Positions 8,961 to 19,929 are shown, counted from the first letter of the stretch. The stretch is DNA of 64,000 bases from Ferruginibacter sp. (GCA_014379905.1 JACMKX010000144.1:87049-151048), one strand, 5' to 3'. Numbers and translations are program-made. Notes: generated from the sequence alone by a model not told the origin.

Positions 8961-10832
8961 ATGAGAAAATTCTTTACCCTTTTATTATTGGTAAATGCCT
9001 TACAAAGTTTCGCTCAAACCAACATGGCACTCGACAGTCTTTTAATTGAAGCAGATAAAAACCAGCACGATAGCATTAAAATAAAAGTATACAACGAAAT
9101 TGGTTTTATTTATACTGATAACAATGCTTCAAAAGCAGTAGATTACTTTAGTAAGGTAAATGAACTGGGAAAGAAATTGAAAAATGGCCTTATTGTCGCC
9201 AACAGCCACTATGACCTTGGTTTTGCTTATTTATTACAGGCAAATTATGATAAGTCGTTGCAAAATTATATTGCTTCAGCAAAAATTTATGAAGCACTCA
9301 AAGATAACAAGCGGCTTTCTAATGCGTATATGTCTATAGGCAATGTATATTTTCAGAATAATGATATCAATAAAGCGGGACATTATTATACGCTGGCGGA
9401 GGCAATTGTACTGAAACTGAATGACAGTATGCGCCTGGCTAATGTGTATAATTCCTGGGGCAATGCCCATGATAAAGCCAAAAACTATGATTCTGCCCTC
9501 ATCTACCTGAACAAAGCATATAATGTTTATATCAACAAGGGCGACCTGTACAGCATGATCAATATTCTCAGCAATCTTGGTCTCACTTACAAACACTTAA
9601 ACAGGACTGCGGAAGCGCTGGCAAATTTTGAGGATATTAAAAAAAGGATTTATGGGCAGGACATGCCCAAGGACCTGTTGTCAATGATCTATAATAATCT
9701 TGCCGCCACCTATTCGCAGGCGAAGCAATACCCTAAAGCATCTGCAGCATTTGATACAAGTCTTTTGTATGCAAGAGAAGCAAACGCATCTTACATAGTA
9801 ATGGAAAACTACAGCAATCTTTCTGATATGTATGGCGCTATGCAAAACCATGAACAGGAAGCAGCTTACCTGAGAAAATATTATCACCTTAAAGACAGCT
9901 TATTTTCTGCTGATAACAAAAATCAGCTCACACAGCTGGATGCAGATTATCAGCTGGAAAAGAAAAATTCGGAACTGGTAAAAACAGAAGCAGAAGTAGT
10001 TAAAAGAAAAAGCCAGCGAAATGTCTTACTGATCATTGCCCTTGCAGGTTTTGCAATATTAGCCGGACTCGGGTATTTTTACAGCCGCATCAGGAAAAAG
10101 AACAGTATGCTGAATGAACAAAATGAAACCATCCATAAACAAAATACCGAGTTGCAAACATTGAACAGTGTTAAAGACAGGTTATTCAGTATTATCAGTC
10201 ATGACCTGCGAAATCCATTGATCACCTTACAATCCTACCTTACTTTAACTAACAATGATGCACTCTCTGCAGACAAAAAAGAGCAATACAGGTTGCAAAC
10301 CAGCAATGCAGTAAATCAAACAAGTAACATGCTGGATAATTTATTGGCCTGGGCCAATATGCAGATAAAAAATACCAAAGCTTCCATTACACCTGTTGAT
10401 TTGGACGAACTGGTATCCGATACCAAAAGCGGGGCACAGGCACAGGCTTCACAAAAACAGGTGATCATACATGAAGACCTGGCCACAACCACGATCCCGG
10501 GCGATTATAATATTTTATCAATAGCTTTAAGAAATATCTTAACGAATGCTATTAAATTCAGTGATAAAGAAGGTAATATCTGGATCAATGCAGAAAGATC
10601 GGATAGTGAAGTTGTTCTTTCTGTAAAAGATGAAGGCGTTGGTATGAATGAACAGCAGGTGGAAGAATTGCGCACGCACCAGCAATCCAGTTCTGCCGGC
10701 ACCGCCGGTGAAAAAGGCACAGGACTTGGCCTATACCTTGTACAGGAATTATTGAATAAAATAAATGCGAGGCTGGAAATAAAAAGTGAAAAAGGCCAGG
10801 GTAGCACATTTAGTATTATAATACCAACCTGA
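8961..10832 (+). CDS. TPR-repeat sensor histidine kinase
   Basis: Signal peptide, TPR array, one TM, H-box FSIISHDLRNPL, N-box NILTNAIKFS, G-boxes GEKGTGLGLYLVQ. Confidence 0.93.
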   Translation: MRKFFTLLLLVNALQSFAQTNMALDSLLIEADKNQHDSIKIKVYNEIGFIYTDNNASKAVDYFSKVNELGKKLKNGLIVANSHYDLGFAYLLQANYDKSLQNYIASAKIYEALKDNKRLSNAYMSIGNVYFQNNDINKAGHYYTLAEAIVLKLNDSMRLANVYNSWGNAHDKAKNYDSALIYLNKAYNVYINKGDLYSMINILSNLGLTYKHLNRTAEALANFEDIKKRIYGQDMPKDLLSMIYNNLAATYSQAKQYPKASAAFDTSLLYAREANASYIVMENYSNLSDMYGAMQNHEQEAAYLRKYYHLKDSLFSADNKNQLTQLDADYQLEKKNSELVKTEAEVVKRKSQRNVLLIIALAGFAILAGLGYFYSRIRKKNSMLNEQNETIHKQNTELQTLNSVKDRLFSIISHDLRNPLITLQSYLTLTNNDALSADKKEQYRLQTSNAVNQTSNMLDNLLAWANMQIKNTKASITPVDLDELVSDTKSGAQAQASQKQVIIHEDLATTTIPGDYNILSIALRNILTNAIKFSDKEGNIWINAERSDSEVVLSVKDEGVGMNEQQVEELRTHQQSSSAGTAGEKGTGLGLYLVQELLNKINARLEIKSEKGQGSTFSIIIPT

Positions 10833-10840
10833 CCTTTCTA

Positions 10841-11548
10841 CTAATCTGCAATAGCATATTCTGAAACCAGTGTTCTTTTAAATTCCAGTACTTCGGGAGA
10901 AATTTTAAAACCTCTGCCGCCGTAGGCCTTCGAATAAGTATTAATAGATTCCCCGCTGGAGTTACCGTTAAAATCATAGTTGTTATTATCAGACGCATTC
11001 GTCATAAAAATGAGTTTGCCCAGTTTGACATTGGCCCTGCTGCATAATTTATTGGCAGATTTTAATGCATCGTCATAAGCCAACAGATCAGCTTCCCTGA
11101 ATAAACTATCTGCTTTTGAATGCCCGAATTGTATGTTGGATATACTGCTGATCTTTGTTTCCAATACTTTGCCGGTAAGCTGTGTGAATTTATCAATATC
11201 ATTCAATACAAAATCAATCGACTGCCTTGCCTGGAAACCCACAAAAACATCTGTTCTTCCATTATAACTATATTCCTTGTTGGCAGAAATGCTACTCGTC
11301 TTTATATCATTTTCATTTTTTACAAACTGGTTCAGTATTCCTACTACGGAATCAACGGTTTCCTGCGTTTTTCTTACCGCATCTACCATTTTGGGTTCAG
11401 TGAAGGAAACACTGAGAGTTAAAATAACGAGATCTGGTTTTACCCTTATTTTTCCTTCGCCGGTTACCCTTATTTTTTCGGTTTTTTCATTATTGGATGA
11501 TCGGCACGACACGAATGATACAAATGCAAAAAACAGCAGGTATTTCAT
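10841..11548 (-). CDS. SIMPL domain (DUF541) protein, periplasmic/lipoprotein
   Basis: MKYLLFFAFVSFVSCRSS...IRVTGEGKIRVKPDLVILTLSV; SIMPL-type N-terminus. Confidence 0.82.
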   Translation of the reverse strand: MKYLLFFAFVSFVSCRSSNNEKTEKIRVTGEGKIRVKPDLVILTLSVSFTEPKMVDAVRKTQETVDSVVGILNQFVKNENDIKTSSISANKEYSYNGRTDVFVGFQARQSIDFVLNDIDKFTQLTGKVLETKISSISNIQFGHSKADSLFREADLLAYDDALKSANKLCSRANVKLGKLIFMTNASDNNNYDFNGNSSGESINTYSKAYGGRGFKISPEVLEFKRTLVSEYAIAD

Positions 11549-11705
11549 AAAATGGTTTTAATGGTTATTGTAATAATATAGATTTTTCATGTCTTTATCA
11601 AATCCTGAGATGATCGGGCCAGATTTTTCCACACATTTCATTTCTCCTGATGCGTATATTCTTTTTTCATCGTAATATATTTAGTATTAAAACAAATATT
11701 CCGAT

Positions 11706-11745
11706 AAAAAAAGCTGCCATCCCGGTTGGATGACAGCTTATATGA
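11706..11745 (-). terminator. Intrinsic terminator-like hairpin after M16 peptidase
   Basis: On minus strand AGCTGTCATCC-aaccg-GGATGGCAGCT followed by T-run; one stem mismatch. Confidence 0.7.
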
Positions 11746-11761
11746 TTTTATTAACTGAATA

Positions 11762-14695
11762 TTAGTACCCGAAAATTTCCTGCAAACTCAATTTTTTAAC
11801 TTCCCCCAGTTTTTGCAGGTCTTCCATTTTCAATTTATTTTCAGAAGCCACTATAGCATAAGTGTAAGACTTTCCGGAAAGATTATTGGCGTGGAATGTT
11901 TTAATATCGTTGTAAGTTACTTTATCTACAGCACCGTATTTCTGAATACGTATATCCTCTTTCAATCCTTTTTGTTCTGCATCCAGGTAGTTGAAAATAA
12001 TGGCATCCTGCACAATTCTTTGTGTTTCGATGTCTTTTTTCAAACTTGTTTTTGCAAACTCAAAGTTGGATTGTATTTCAGGAACAGTTGTCAGCAACTC
12101 ATTCATAGCCACAACCGCTTCACCAAATTTGTCTGCCTGGCTTCCTACATAGGCCATGGTGTAAAAAGGATCTTCTTTTTTCTCAGGTGTTATATAAAAA
12201 GCAAAGGTAGAATAAGCCAGTGCTTTTGATTCACGAATGGTTTGAAATACTACTGCACCCATACCCCCGCCAAAATAATTATTGAAAACATCTGCTACAG
12301 TTGTTTCGCTGGCATTGTACAAACCATTGTTTCTTATCCAGCGGGTTTCTGCCTGTACCATGTTATAATCAGCAAACAAAACTTTATTGGCCATTTGATT
12401 TTCTGGTTTGAACACAGCTTTAACCGGAGCCGCAGTGAAAGTAGCCGGCACTTTGTGCTGGGTTTTCAGTGAAGCAGTTAAGGCAGGTAAGGCCTGTGGA
12501 CCATAATACAATACCTGGTGTGAGTAGTTGTTTAAGCTGTGCAGTTTATTCACCAGTTCTTCGGAAGTGATGCTATTAAGATCTGCCTCACTCAAAGTAT
12601 AATTATAAGGATTGTTTGAACCATACCTTGCATAAGCAGTTAAGCCACTCATGATAGCCCCTTTATTTGCCTTGGCATCTGTTCTTGATTTTGCAATACG
12701 TGCTTTCAAAGAAGTTAATGCCTGTTCATTGGGTTTACAGTTGGCCAGCAGGTCTTCAAATAAAGCCACTGCTTTTGTAAAGTTTTCCTGTAATCCTTCA
12801 ATCATTACGGTTGTATACTCAGGACCCGCATTGATGTTGAAACTACAGGCAATTTTGTAAAACTCTTTGGTAATATCTTCTGTCGATTTTTTATCAGTTC
12901 CCAGGAAGGAAAGGTATTGCGCAGCAATAGCCAGTTTTTTATCATTCCAGGTTCCCAGGTCGTAACGGTAACGCAGGCGGAAAATACTGTTGTCTTTATT
13001 TTGAACAGAAAGCACTCTAGCTCCTCCAATGCTACTTTTTTGAATGTCTTTATTATAATCGATCCACACAGGTTTAACCGGTGAAGCTGGCATATCATTC
13101 ACCATTTTTACAAAAGCAGATTGCTGGCCACTATTTGTTTCTACCGGTGTAATGGCAGGTTTATCAACTTTTACAATGCTTTTATCTTCGCCTTTTCTTT
13201 TAAAGATAACCACATAGTTTTCCTGCAGGTATTTGTTGGCAAATGCAACTATATCGGCTTTGGCAATTTTAGACAACTGGTCCACATAGGCTACCTGGTC
13301 TTTCCAATCCTGTTCATTGGTAAAGGCATCCATCAAATTACTCGCTCTTGAACCATAAGTTTCAGATGCAAGGATAGTATTTTTTTTCAGGTTGTTGATG
13401 ATAGAAGCGATGAGGTCATTATCAAAATTTCCTTTTTTCAGGTTTTCAATTTCACCCAGCATCAGTGTTCTTACATCATCCAATGACTGGCCCTGCGTTG
13501 CGTTACCACTCATATACAGGATACCGTAATCGATCAGGGTAAATGCAGAAGCGCCTGCTCTTAAGAGTTTTTGTTTTTTAACCAGGTTCAGGTCCATCAA
13601 TCCAGCTTTTCCATTGGTCAGAATTTGTCCCACCAGGTCAGCCAATAATACATCTTTTGATTTGTTGCCCGGTAAGCGGTAACCAATGGTCACACTTTCC
13701 GCATCAGGTCCTAATACCTCAGCAACAATCGGTGCAGTAATAGGCGCTTCCGGTTGGAAAGTATATTTTGCCACCGCTTTATTTTGCATGTAGGAGAATG
13801 CCTTGTCTACTTTACCAATCAAAACATCAGGATTAAAATCTCCGCTCATTACCACTGCCATATTGTTGGGTACATAATAATTATTAAAGTATTTCCTGAT
13901 CTCTAACAAAGAAGGATTTTTTAAATGCTCGATGGTACCGATGGTTGTTTGCAAACCATAGTTGTGATTTTTAAACAATTCGGCAAATAATTTTTCATTT
14001 ACTTTTCTTCCATCAGCATCAAGGCCACGGTTTTTTTCTTCGTACACTGCTTCCAGTTCTGTATGAAATATCCTTAACTGCGGGTTGCGGAAACGCTCTG
14101 CCTGAACTGCCAGGTATTTATCAATAGAAGATGCCGGAACATCATCTGTATAAACCGTTTGCTCAAAAGACGTAAAGGCATTGGTACCCTGGCCACCCAT
14201 GGCAGACAGCATTTTATCATACTCATTCGCAATGGCATATTTACTGGCTGCGCCACTCACCGAATCTATTTCATGATAGATGGCTTTGCGCTGTGCAGCA
14301 TCGGTAGTTTTATTATACTTTTCATACAGGCCATCAATTTTATCCAGCTCCGGTTTTTCTTTCAACCAGTCCAGGGAACCGTATTTATCTGTTCCCTTAA
14401 ATAACATATGCTCCAGGTAATGCGCTAAACCTGTATTGGTGGAAGGATCTGTTTTACTACCCGCTTTTACTGCCACATAACATTGAATGCGCGGATCTTT
14501 ATTGGTAGGACTTAAGATAACCGTCAGTCCGTTTTTTAGCGTATAAAACCTTGCTTTGGAAGGATCGTTGGTAACATACTTATAAGTATATCCTCCCGCT
14601 GATGCTTCTTTCCATTCGAACTTTGGAGCCTGAGCCATTGCGCCTGCCGAAACAAAACTCAATGCCATTACCCCCGTCTTTCCTAATAATTGCAT
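11762..14695 (-). CDS. M16 family zinc metallopeptidase (insulinase-like)
   Basis: 977 aa; inverted zinc motif HYLEH in LAHYLEHMLFKGTDKYG, downstream EEKNRG; signal peptide. Confidence 0.93.
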   Translation of the reverse strand: MQLLGKTGVMALSFVSAGAMAQAPKFEWKEASAGGYTYKYVTNDPSKARFYTLKNGLTVILSPTNKDPRIQCYVAVKAGSKTDPSTNTGLAHYLEHMLFKGTDKYGSLDWLKEKPELDKIDGLYEKYNKTTDAAQRKAIYHEIDSVSGAASKYAIANEYDKMLSAMGGQGTNAFTSFEQTVYTDDVPASSIDKYLAVQAERFRNPQLRIFHTELEAVYEEKNRGLDADGRKVNEKLFAELFKNHNYGLQTTIGTIEHLKNPSLLEIRKYFNNYYVPNNMAVVMSGDFNPDVLIGKVDKAFSYMQNKAVAKYTFQPEAPITAPIVAEVLGPDAESVTIGYRLPGNKSKDVLLADLVGQILTNGKAGLMDLNLVKKQKLLRAGASAFTLIDYGILYMSGNATQGQSLDDVRTLMLGEIENLKKGNFDNDLIASIINNLKKNTILASETYGSRASNLMDAFTNEQDWKDQVAYVDQLSKIAKADIVAFANKYLQENYVVIFKRKGEDKSIVKVDKPAITPVETNSGQQSAFVKMVNDMPASPVKPVWIDYNKDIQKSSIGGARVLSVQNKDNSIFRLRYRYDLGTWNDKKLAIAAQYLSFLGTDKKSTEDITKEFYKIACSFNINAGPEYTTVMIEGLQENFTKAVALFEDLLANCKPNEQALTSLKARIAKSRTDAKANKGAIMSGLTAYARYGSNNPYNYTLSEADLNSITSEELVNKLHSLNNYSHQVLYYGPQALPALTASLKTQHKVPATFTAAPVKAVFKPENQMANKVLFADYNMVQAETRWIRNNGLYNASETTVADVFNNYFGGGMGAVVFQTIRESKALAYSTFAFYITPEKKEDPFYTMAYVGSQADKFGEAVVAMNELLTTVPEIQSNFEFAKTSLKKDIETQRIVQDAIIFNYLDAEQKGLKEDIRIQKYGAVDKVTYNDIKTFHANNLSGKSYTYAIVASENKLKMEDLQKLGEVKKLSLQEIFGY

Positions 14696-14805
14696 AATGA
14701 TTAATTTTTATATAATTGTGGATGGTAAAATTAAATATTAAAGCAATGCAATACCTACCGTTTATACATTGATTAAAGGTATTTTTGAAATCAATTTTTG
14801 CTGAG

Positions 14806-15744
14806 ATGAGATTATTTTTAAAAAGACTCTTTAAAACCCTACTGGTGGCTTTCATATTATTAAATGTGATTGTTATCTGCCATGCTTATAAATTCACGCA
14901 TTTTTACAATGCCGGCGAAGTAACCCTAAAAAATAAAGAAGATAAAAGCGCCTGGGATAAAACAAAAGAAATCCTTTTTGGCTTTAATTTTATAAAAAGT
15001 GTAAATAGCCAACCTGACTCGGCCTTAAAAACCACCTATTTTACTACCAAATCCGGCTTAAAACTGGAAGCATGGGAATTCCCTGCCGATAGTGGCATTG
15101 GGACCGTTGCACTTTTTCACGGTCATGGCGGCAAAAAATCCTCTTTATTGCAGGAAGCAGGGGTATTCAATAAATTAGGCTACCATACCATTTTATTGGA
15201 TTTTCGGGCTCATGGCGGAAGCGAAGGTAATACCTGTACCATTGGTTATAAAGAAGCTGAAGACGTGAAACTGGTGTACGACTATATTGCCGGCAAAGGA
15301 GAAAAAAATATCATTCTATATGGCGCATCGTTGGGTGCTGCTACTATTACAAAAGCCATTAATGATTATACGCTTACTCCCTCCAAAGTGATATTAGATA
15401 TGCCCTTCGGATCTTTGTCCAATGCAGTAAGCAGTCGCTTGAAACTTATGGGCCTGCCTGCACAGCCCCTGGGAACAATGCTTACTTTTTGGGGCGGACT
15501 GGAAAATGGTTTCTGGGCTTTTAGTAACAAGCCTTCTGAATATGTAAAAAAAATTAAATGCCCGGTATTGCTTCAGAGAGGCGGGCTGGATCCTCGGGTT
15601 ACACAACGGGAAACAGCTCTTATTTACAGCAATATTCATACGGTTAAAAAAATGGTGATTTACGACCATACAGCGCATGAATCTTTGTGCAAAAAAGAAA
15701 CTGCGAAATGGACCGCCGAAATAACTTCATTCTTACAACAATGA
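14806..15744 (+). CDS. Alpha/beta hydrolase, membrane-anchored
   Basis: FHGHGGKKSSL oxyanion region, nucleophile elbow YGASLGAAT, late His in YDHTAHESLC; ATG at 14806 preferred over upstream TTG. Confidence 0.85.
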   Translation: MRLFLKRLFKTLLVAFILLNVIVICHAYKFTHFYNAGEVTLKNKEDKSAWDKTKEILFGFNFIKSVNSQPDSALKTTYFTTKSGLKLEAWEFPADSGIGTVALFHGHGGKKSSLLQEAGVFNKLGYHTILLDFRAHGGSEGNTCTIGYKEAEDVKLVYDYIAGKGEKNIILYGASLGAATITKAINDYTLTPSKVILDMPFGSLSNAVSSRLKLMGLPAQPLGTMLTFWGGLENGFWAFSNKPSEYVKKIKCPVLLQRGGLDPRVTQRETALIYSNIHTVKKMVIYDHTAHESLCKKETAKWTAEITSFLQQ

Positions 15745-16967
15745 ATCCCGCTGAAATTTCTATATCAGATTATGCATATGATCTGCCGGAAGATCGTATA
15801 GCACTGCATCCCCTGGAACAGAGGGATGCATCTAAACTTTTGATCTACAAAGACGGCAATATTTCCCAGGATATTTTCTCCGAAATGTCTGTTTATTTAC
15901 CTCCTTCAACTTTACTGGTGACCAATAATACAAAAGTGATCAATGCCAGGATCCTTTTTAAAAAACCAACAGGCGCAACGATAGAAATTTTTTGCCTGGA
16001 ACCGCAGGGTAATATCAACGAATACAGCACGGTGATGAGTGCAACCACTCAAAGCACCTGGAAATGCCTGGTGGGTGGTGCGGCCAAATGGAAAAATGAA
16101 TTACTGGAAAAAAACATAACGATCAATAAGGAGCCTGTTGTTTTAAAAGCGGAAATGTTGGAAAAACTAACAGGCGCTTATTCTATAAAATTTTCCTGGA
16201 CCCCGGCCCGGTATTCCTTTGCTGCCATTATTGAAGCAGCAGGAGATACGCCTTTGCCTCCCTATATAAAACGTAGTGTAGACGCGGAAGATGTGACCCG
16301 TTATCAAACCATATTTGCAGTGCAGGAAGGATCGGTAGCTGCTCCAACAGCGGGTTTGCATTTTACCAGTGAGCTGTTTGAAAAATTATACCAGAAAAAT
16401 ATTGAAAGAGCAAATGTAACGCTGCATGTTGGTGCAGGCACTTTTAAGCCGGTAAAAGCACCTACCATGCAGGAGCATGAAATGCATGCAGAATATATTG
16501 ATGTGGATATAAAAACTATTGACCAGCTAAACGCAAAAGCTGGCAATATAGCGGCTGTTGGTACTACCAGTTGCAGAACAATTGAATCGTTGTATTGGCT
16601 GGGCGTAAAAACATTGCTGGACCCTGCAATAAAAAATATTTCCATCCGGCAATGGGATGTATATGAAGAACCCTTACTATCATCCCACATAAAAGCTACA
16701 GCTGCTTTGGAGGCGTTAATAGCATGGATGCAAAAGAACAACCAGCAAACTCTTTTTACTCAAACACAACTGATGATTGCACCGGGTTATCGCTTTAGAA
16801 TGACAGATATGCTTATCACCAATTTTCACCAGCCGCAGTCCACTTTATTACTATTGGTAGCTGCTGCAATTGGCAACAACTGGAAAAAAATGTACGACCA
16901 CGCTTTGAAAAATGATTTTCGTTTTCTAAGCTACGGAGATGGCAACCTCATTTTTATTGATCCATAA
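15741..16967 (+). CDS. queA: S-adenosylmethionine:tRNA ribosyltransferase-isomerase
   Basis: MNPAEISISDYAYDLPEDRIALHPLEQRDASKLL; PTAGLHFT, HVGAGTFKPV, GTTSCRTIES, ITNFHQPQSTLLLL; ATGA overlap with previous stop. Confidence 0.93.
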   Translation: MNPAEISISDYAYDLPEDRIALHPLEQRDASKLLIYKDGNISQDIFSEMSVYLPPSTLLVTNNTKVINARILFKKPTGATIEIFCLEPQGNINEYSTVMSATTQSTWKCLVGGAAKWKNELLEKNITINKEPVVLKAEMLEKLTGAYSIKFSWTPARYSFAAIIEAAGDTPLPPYIKRSVDAEDVTRYQTIFAVQEGSVAAPTAGLHFTSELFEKLYQKNIERANVTLHVGAGTFKPVKAPTMQEHEMHAEYIDVDIKTIDQLNAKAGNIAAVGTTSCRTIESLYWLGVKTLLDPAIKNISIRQWDVYEEPLLSSHIKATAALEALIAWMQKNNQQTLFTQTQLMIAPGYRFRMTDMLITNFHQPQSTLLLLVAAAIGNNWKKMYDHALKNDFRFLSYGDGNLIFIDP

Positions 16968-16972
16968 AATAA

Positions 16973-17003
16973 TAATGAGCCTTTGAGAGGCTCATTATCA
17001 ATT
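16973..17003 (+). terminator. Hairpin terminator-like after queA
   Basis: ATAATGAGCC-tttgaga-GGCTCATTAT, few nt after queA stop. Confidence 0.65.
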
Positions 17004-17027
17004 ATCCTTAAAAAAGTTATCAATTAT

Positions 17028-17603
17028 CTAGGGCTGTATTGTTACCAATGTACCCACTGGTATGTAGTCGAACAGGTCTTTCATTTCAGAATATTTTACA
17101 GAAACACAGCCATCAGTCCAGTTGTAAAAGTTATCTACGGTCCATTCTTCTTCAGGACGTGTAGCGTGTATAGCAATACCATCCCCAATTTTAGCTGTTT
17201 TCGGAATTAGGCCCTTTGCTTTTCTTTCATTAAAACGCCGGTAACTTTCCTGGTTAGGATAATCAAGCAGTAACTCCGGACCCCATTTTTTATGAATTTT
17301 TTTGAGTACAATTTTAAAACTGCCTGTAGGTGTCCTTTTATCCCCCTCCCTCATTTTATCACTCAGGTCTTTGCTGCCAAAAACAATGGGATAAGTAGCA
17401 TACCAACCCTCATCATCATACACTTTCAATTCATAGTCGCTTTTGTCTACGATTATGTAATATGGGTTATTGGCTTTAATTTTTGCAGGAATGCTTGTGC
17501 CCCGCCTGGCATCATTTGGTGAAGCAGGTTTTGGGCCCACGAAAGCCATAATAGCAGGAAGAGAAAAAAAAGCAAAGGTTAGAGGAAGAACCTGGTATTT
17601 CAT
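17028..17603 (-). CDS. L,D-transpeptidase (YkuD) family protein
   Basis: IVDKSDYELKVYDDEGWYATYPIVFGS, AIHATRPEEEW...WTDGCVSVKYSEM catalytic Cys motif. Confidence 0.88.
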   Translation of the reverse strand: MKYQVLPLTFAFFSLPAIMAFVGPKPASPNDARRGTSIPAKIKANNPYYIIVDKSDYELKVYDDEGWYATYPIVFGSKDLSDKMREGDKRTPTGSFKIVLKKIHKKWGPELLLDYPNQESYRRFNERKAKGLIPKTAKIGDGIAIHATRPEEEWTVDNFYNWTDGCVSVKYSEMKDLFDYIPVGTLVTIQP

Positions 17604-17686
17604 TTTTAAATAGGTTTGCTTATGGACAACGGCTTCAGCACTTCGTTTATTTCCTAAATGTGAATAATTAACAAAAAACAGTATTT

Positions 17687-18721
17687 CTACTTATGTGTAA
17701 ATCCGATTAAAGTTATGAAAGGTGCCGTTTTTTTACCGAGTATTTTTATTAACAAATTCCTAAAATGGTTGAAGCGGCTTTTAATGCCCCCATCAAAACT
17801 ATTATAAAAGCCATTTTTTATTTCCAGTTCAAACTGGTATTTTTTGTATAGCTGTTGATAATCAGTAATGGGCAATATTCTTTCGCTCCAGCTGCCGGTT
17901 TCCGGGTGGCAAGTATTGGTACCAGTAACAACTTTTGAGGGGAAAGAATGATTTGTTAAATAATAATGAACGGAGGTTATAATGTCGGCCTTATGAAGTC
18001 CCCGGGTTTTTATTGCCAGATTTTCTAGTTCGGGCAAGCTTATTTCCGGGAAACTCTTTTGTATAATGGCTTTACGGATATCAAGGTAAGCTGCATGTTT
18101 TTCCTCGCCAGCCAAAGCAAAATCTTCAGGATCACCGCCAATCAGTTCATCTTTTACCTGCAGTTTTTTTAATTGCTGTACTTTAAAATAATTATCCGGG
18201 TTAGAGGCCGTTGTAAAAACAGTGATCATTTGGGGGTTCATTTTTTTCATACCTGCAAAAAACTGGTTGAGGTCATAAATATGTTCAATTACATCTGTTC
18301 CGGCAATAATATCAACGGTTGTTGATGGTAGTTCATTATTTACTTCGGCTAATTCGCCGGTAATAAATGCGTCTATCTTTATATCAAGTTGCTTTGCAAC
18401 TATGGCGGATGCTTTTACAAAATTGGCATTGGCATCGCAAAGAAAAACTTTATTGAAACCACAGTGTTTGGCAAACAATCCCAGCAAGCCATTGCCGGAG
18501 CCAAAATCCAATAAATTTAAAGTATCAGCAGGTTTGCCGGCTTTTTCCAATATGTTATCTAAAACATGTGCATATATGGCCAGGTAATAATATTTGTGTG
18601 TAAGCAAATGATGAAGGTATCTTTTAGGGTAAGCGCTGCAATGTAATTTAGCTACTTCAATCTTGCTTAATAAGGATGCAAAGGAAGCTATCTTTTTTTT
18701 GCAGGAACTATTCATCGTCAT
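17687..18721 (-). CDS. Class I SAM-dependent methyltransferase
   Basis: LNLLDFGSGNGLLGLFAKHCGFNKVFLCDAN; TDVIEH motif; start chosen at MTMNSSCKKK. Confidence 0.78.
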   Translation of the reverse strand: MTMNSSCKKKIASFASLLSKIEVAKLHCSAYPKRYLHHLLTHKYYYLAIYAHVLDNILEKAGKPADTLNLLDFGSGNGLLGLFAKHCGFNKVFLCDANANFVKASAIVAKQLDIKIDAFITGELAEVNNELPSTTVDIIAGTDVIEHIYDLNQFFAGMKKMNPQMITVFTTASNPDNYFKVQQLKKLQVKDELIGGDPEDFALAGEEKHAAYLDIRKAIIQKSFPEISLPELENLAIKTRGLHKADIITSVHYYLTNHSFPSKVVTGTNTCHPETGSWSERILPITDYQQLYKKYQFELEIKNGFYNSFDGGIKSRFNHFRNLLIKILGKKTAPFITLIGFTHK

Positions 18722-19029
18722 ACTGCAATGTATAAAAAAACCTTCGCCTGCACGGAAAACCGTTTTGCAAACGAAGGTATGAGCGAGAAAGATTGTACCG
18801 GGCACTTTAAAAGTGGAATACACGGAGAGATGATAATTAAGATTAGAGACTAAAGATCCGTATCGCACTTGTTAAATGATGTTTTTAATCACCGGTATTT
18901 GGACTTTGATTAATTATAGCTTACCGCGAAATTTAAGCTTCGGTAACTAGTCTTCGATCAACTAATCTTTGATCCGTGCCGGCTACCTTTCATTCTCCAT
19001 ACTAATCCCTAATCAACTAATCTTTGATC

Positions 19030-19929
19030 TTACCAGTTACTCAACCGGAAGCCCAATGTAAAAGGACGCATATCAAGATCATGCTCGTACATTGATTTTG
19101 GGCTGTAAGAACCGTATAACCGCACAGGACCCAGGCCGAGTTCTGCTACATAAGATAATTTGAAACGTTCAAGGTCATATTCCCCTTTATTGCGTTCTTT
19201 TCCGTTGGCATCACTTTTTTGTTTATTGCGCTGGCTATATAAATAACCTGCACTTACCCCAGCACTCAAACTTATTCCTTTTTTATTATTGGAAGGGTTA
19301 CTTGTAAAATTCAGCATCAATGGCACAGTTAAATAATCTGCTGCGAGTTTGTTTTTACTGAATGCAATTGAATCTTCATAAATGAAAGGATTTGCGGATA
19401 AGGCTCCGCCATAAGGTCTCAATCCACTTTCCTTATAGGTAAGCGAAGTTTTATACCTATAGTTATTTAGCTCCAGGCCAACCCCATATTTAAGATTCAC
19501 AAAACCTTTTTTTTCCAGTGCCAGTTTTTGCATTACGAACCAAATGTTTACATTGATACTTTTACCGGTGCGTAGTTTAAAATCACCTTTGCCAAACTCA
19601 GGGGTGCCGGGCCTGTTAACTAAATAGCCCTGGAAGCCGTTATTAACACCGGCGAGATAATCCGTTTTATCAACATAGTTGGCGAAACCAAGATCCAGCA
19701 CAAACCAGTTGGTAACCACCCTGGAGTTCTTTTTCGGTTGCCGTCTTCCCATTTTTACTTCCACATCTTTTTCATTTCCATCTCCTGACTTTCCCCCTTT
19801 CTTAATAATAAGAATATTTCCGATGCGGATGGTATCTCTTTTTTCTGATTTAACCACACTACTGTCTTCCTGTGCAAAGCCGAACTGGCAAATAAATGCG
19901 GCGGCCATTAAAAGGGTAAACTTTTTCAT
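19030..19929 (-). CDS. Outer membrane beta-barrel protein
   Basis: Signal peptide MKKFTLLMAAAFICQFGFAQ; alternating hydrophobic strands; terminal aromatic-type end GFRLSNW. Confidence 0.72.
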   Translation of the reverse strand: MKKFTLLMAAAFICQFGFAQEDSSVVKSEKRDTIRIGNILIIKKGGKSGDGNEKDVEVKMGRRQPKKNSRVVTNWFVLDLGFANYVDKTDYLAGVNNGFQGYLVNRPGTPEFGKGDFKLRTGKSINVNIWFVMQKLALEKKGFVNLKYGVGLELNNYRYKTSLTYKESGLRPYGGALSANPFIYEDSIAFSKNKLAADYLTVPLMLNFTSNPSNNKKGISLSAGVSAGYLYSQRNKQKSDANGKERNKGEYDLERFKLSYVAELGLGPVRLYGSYSPKSMYEHDLDMRPFTLGFRLSNW

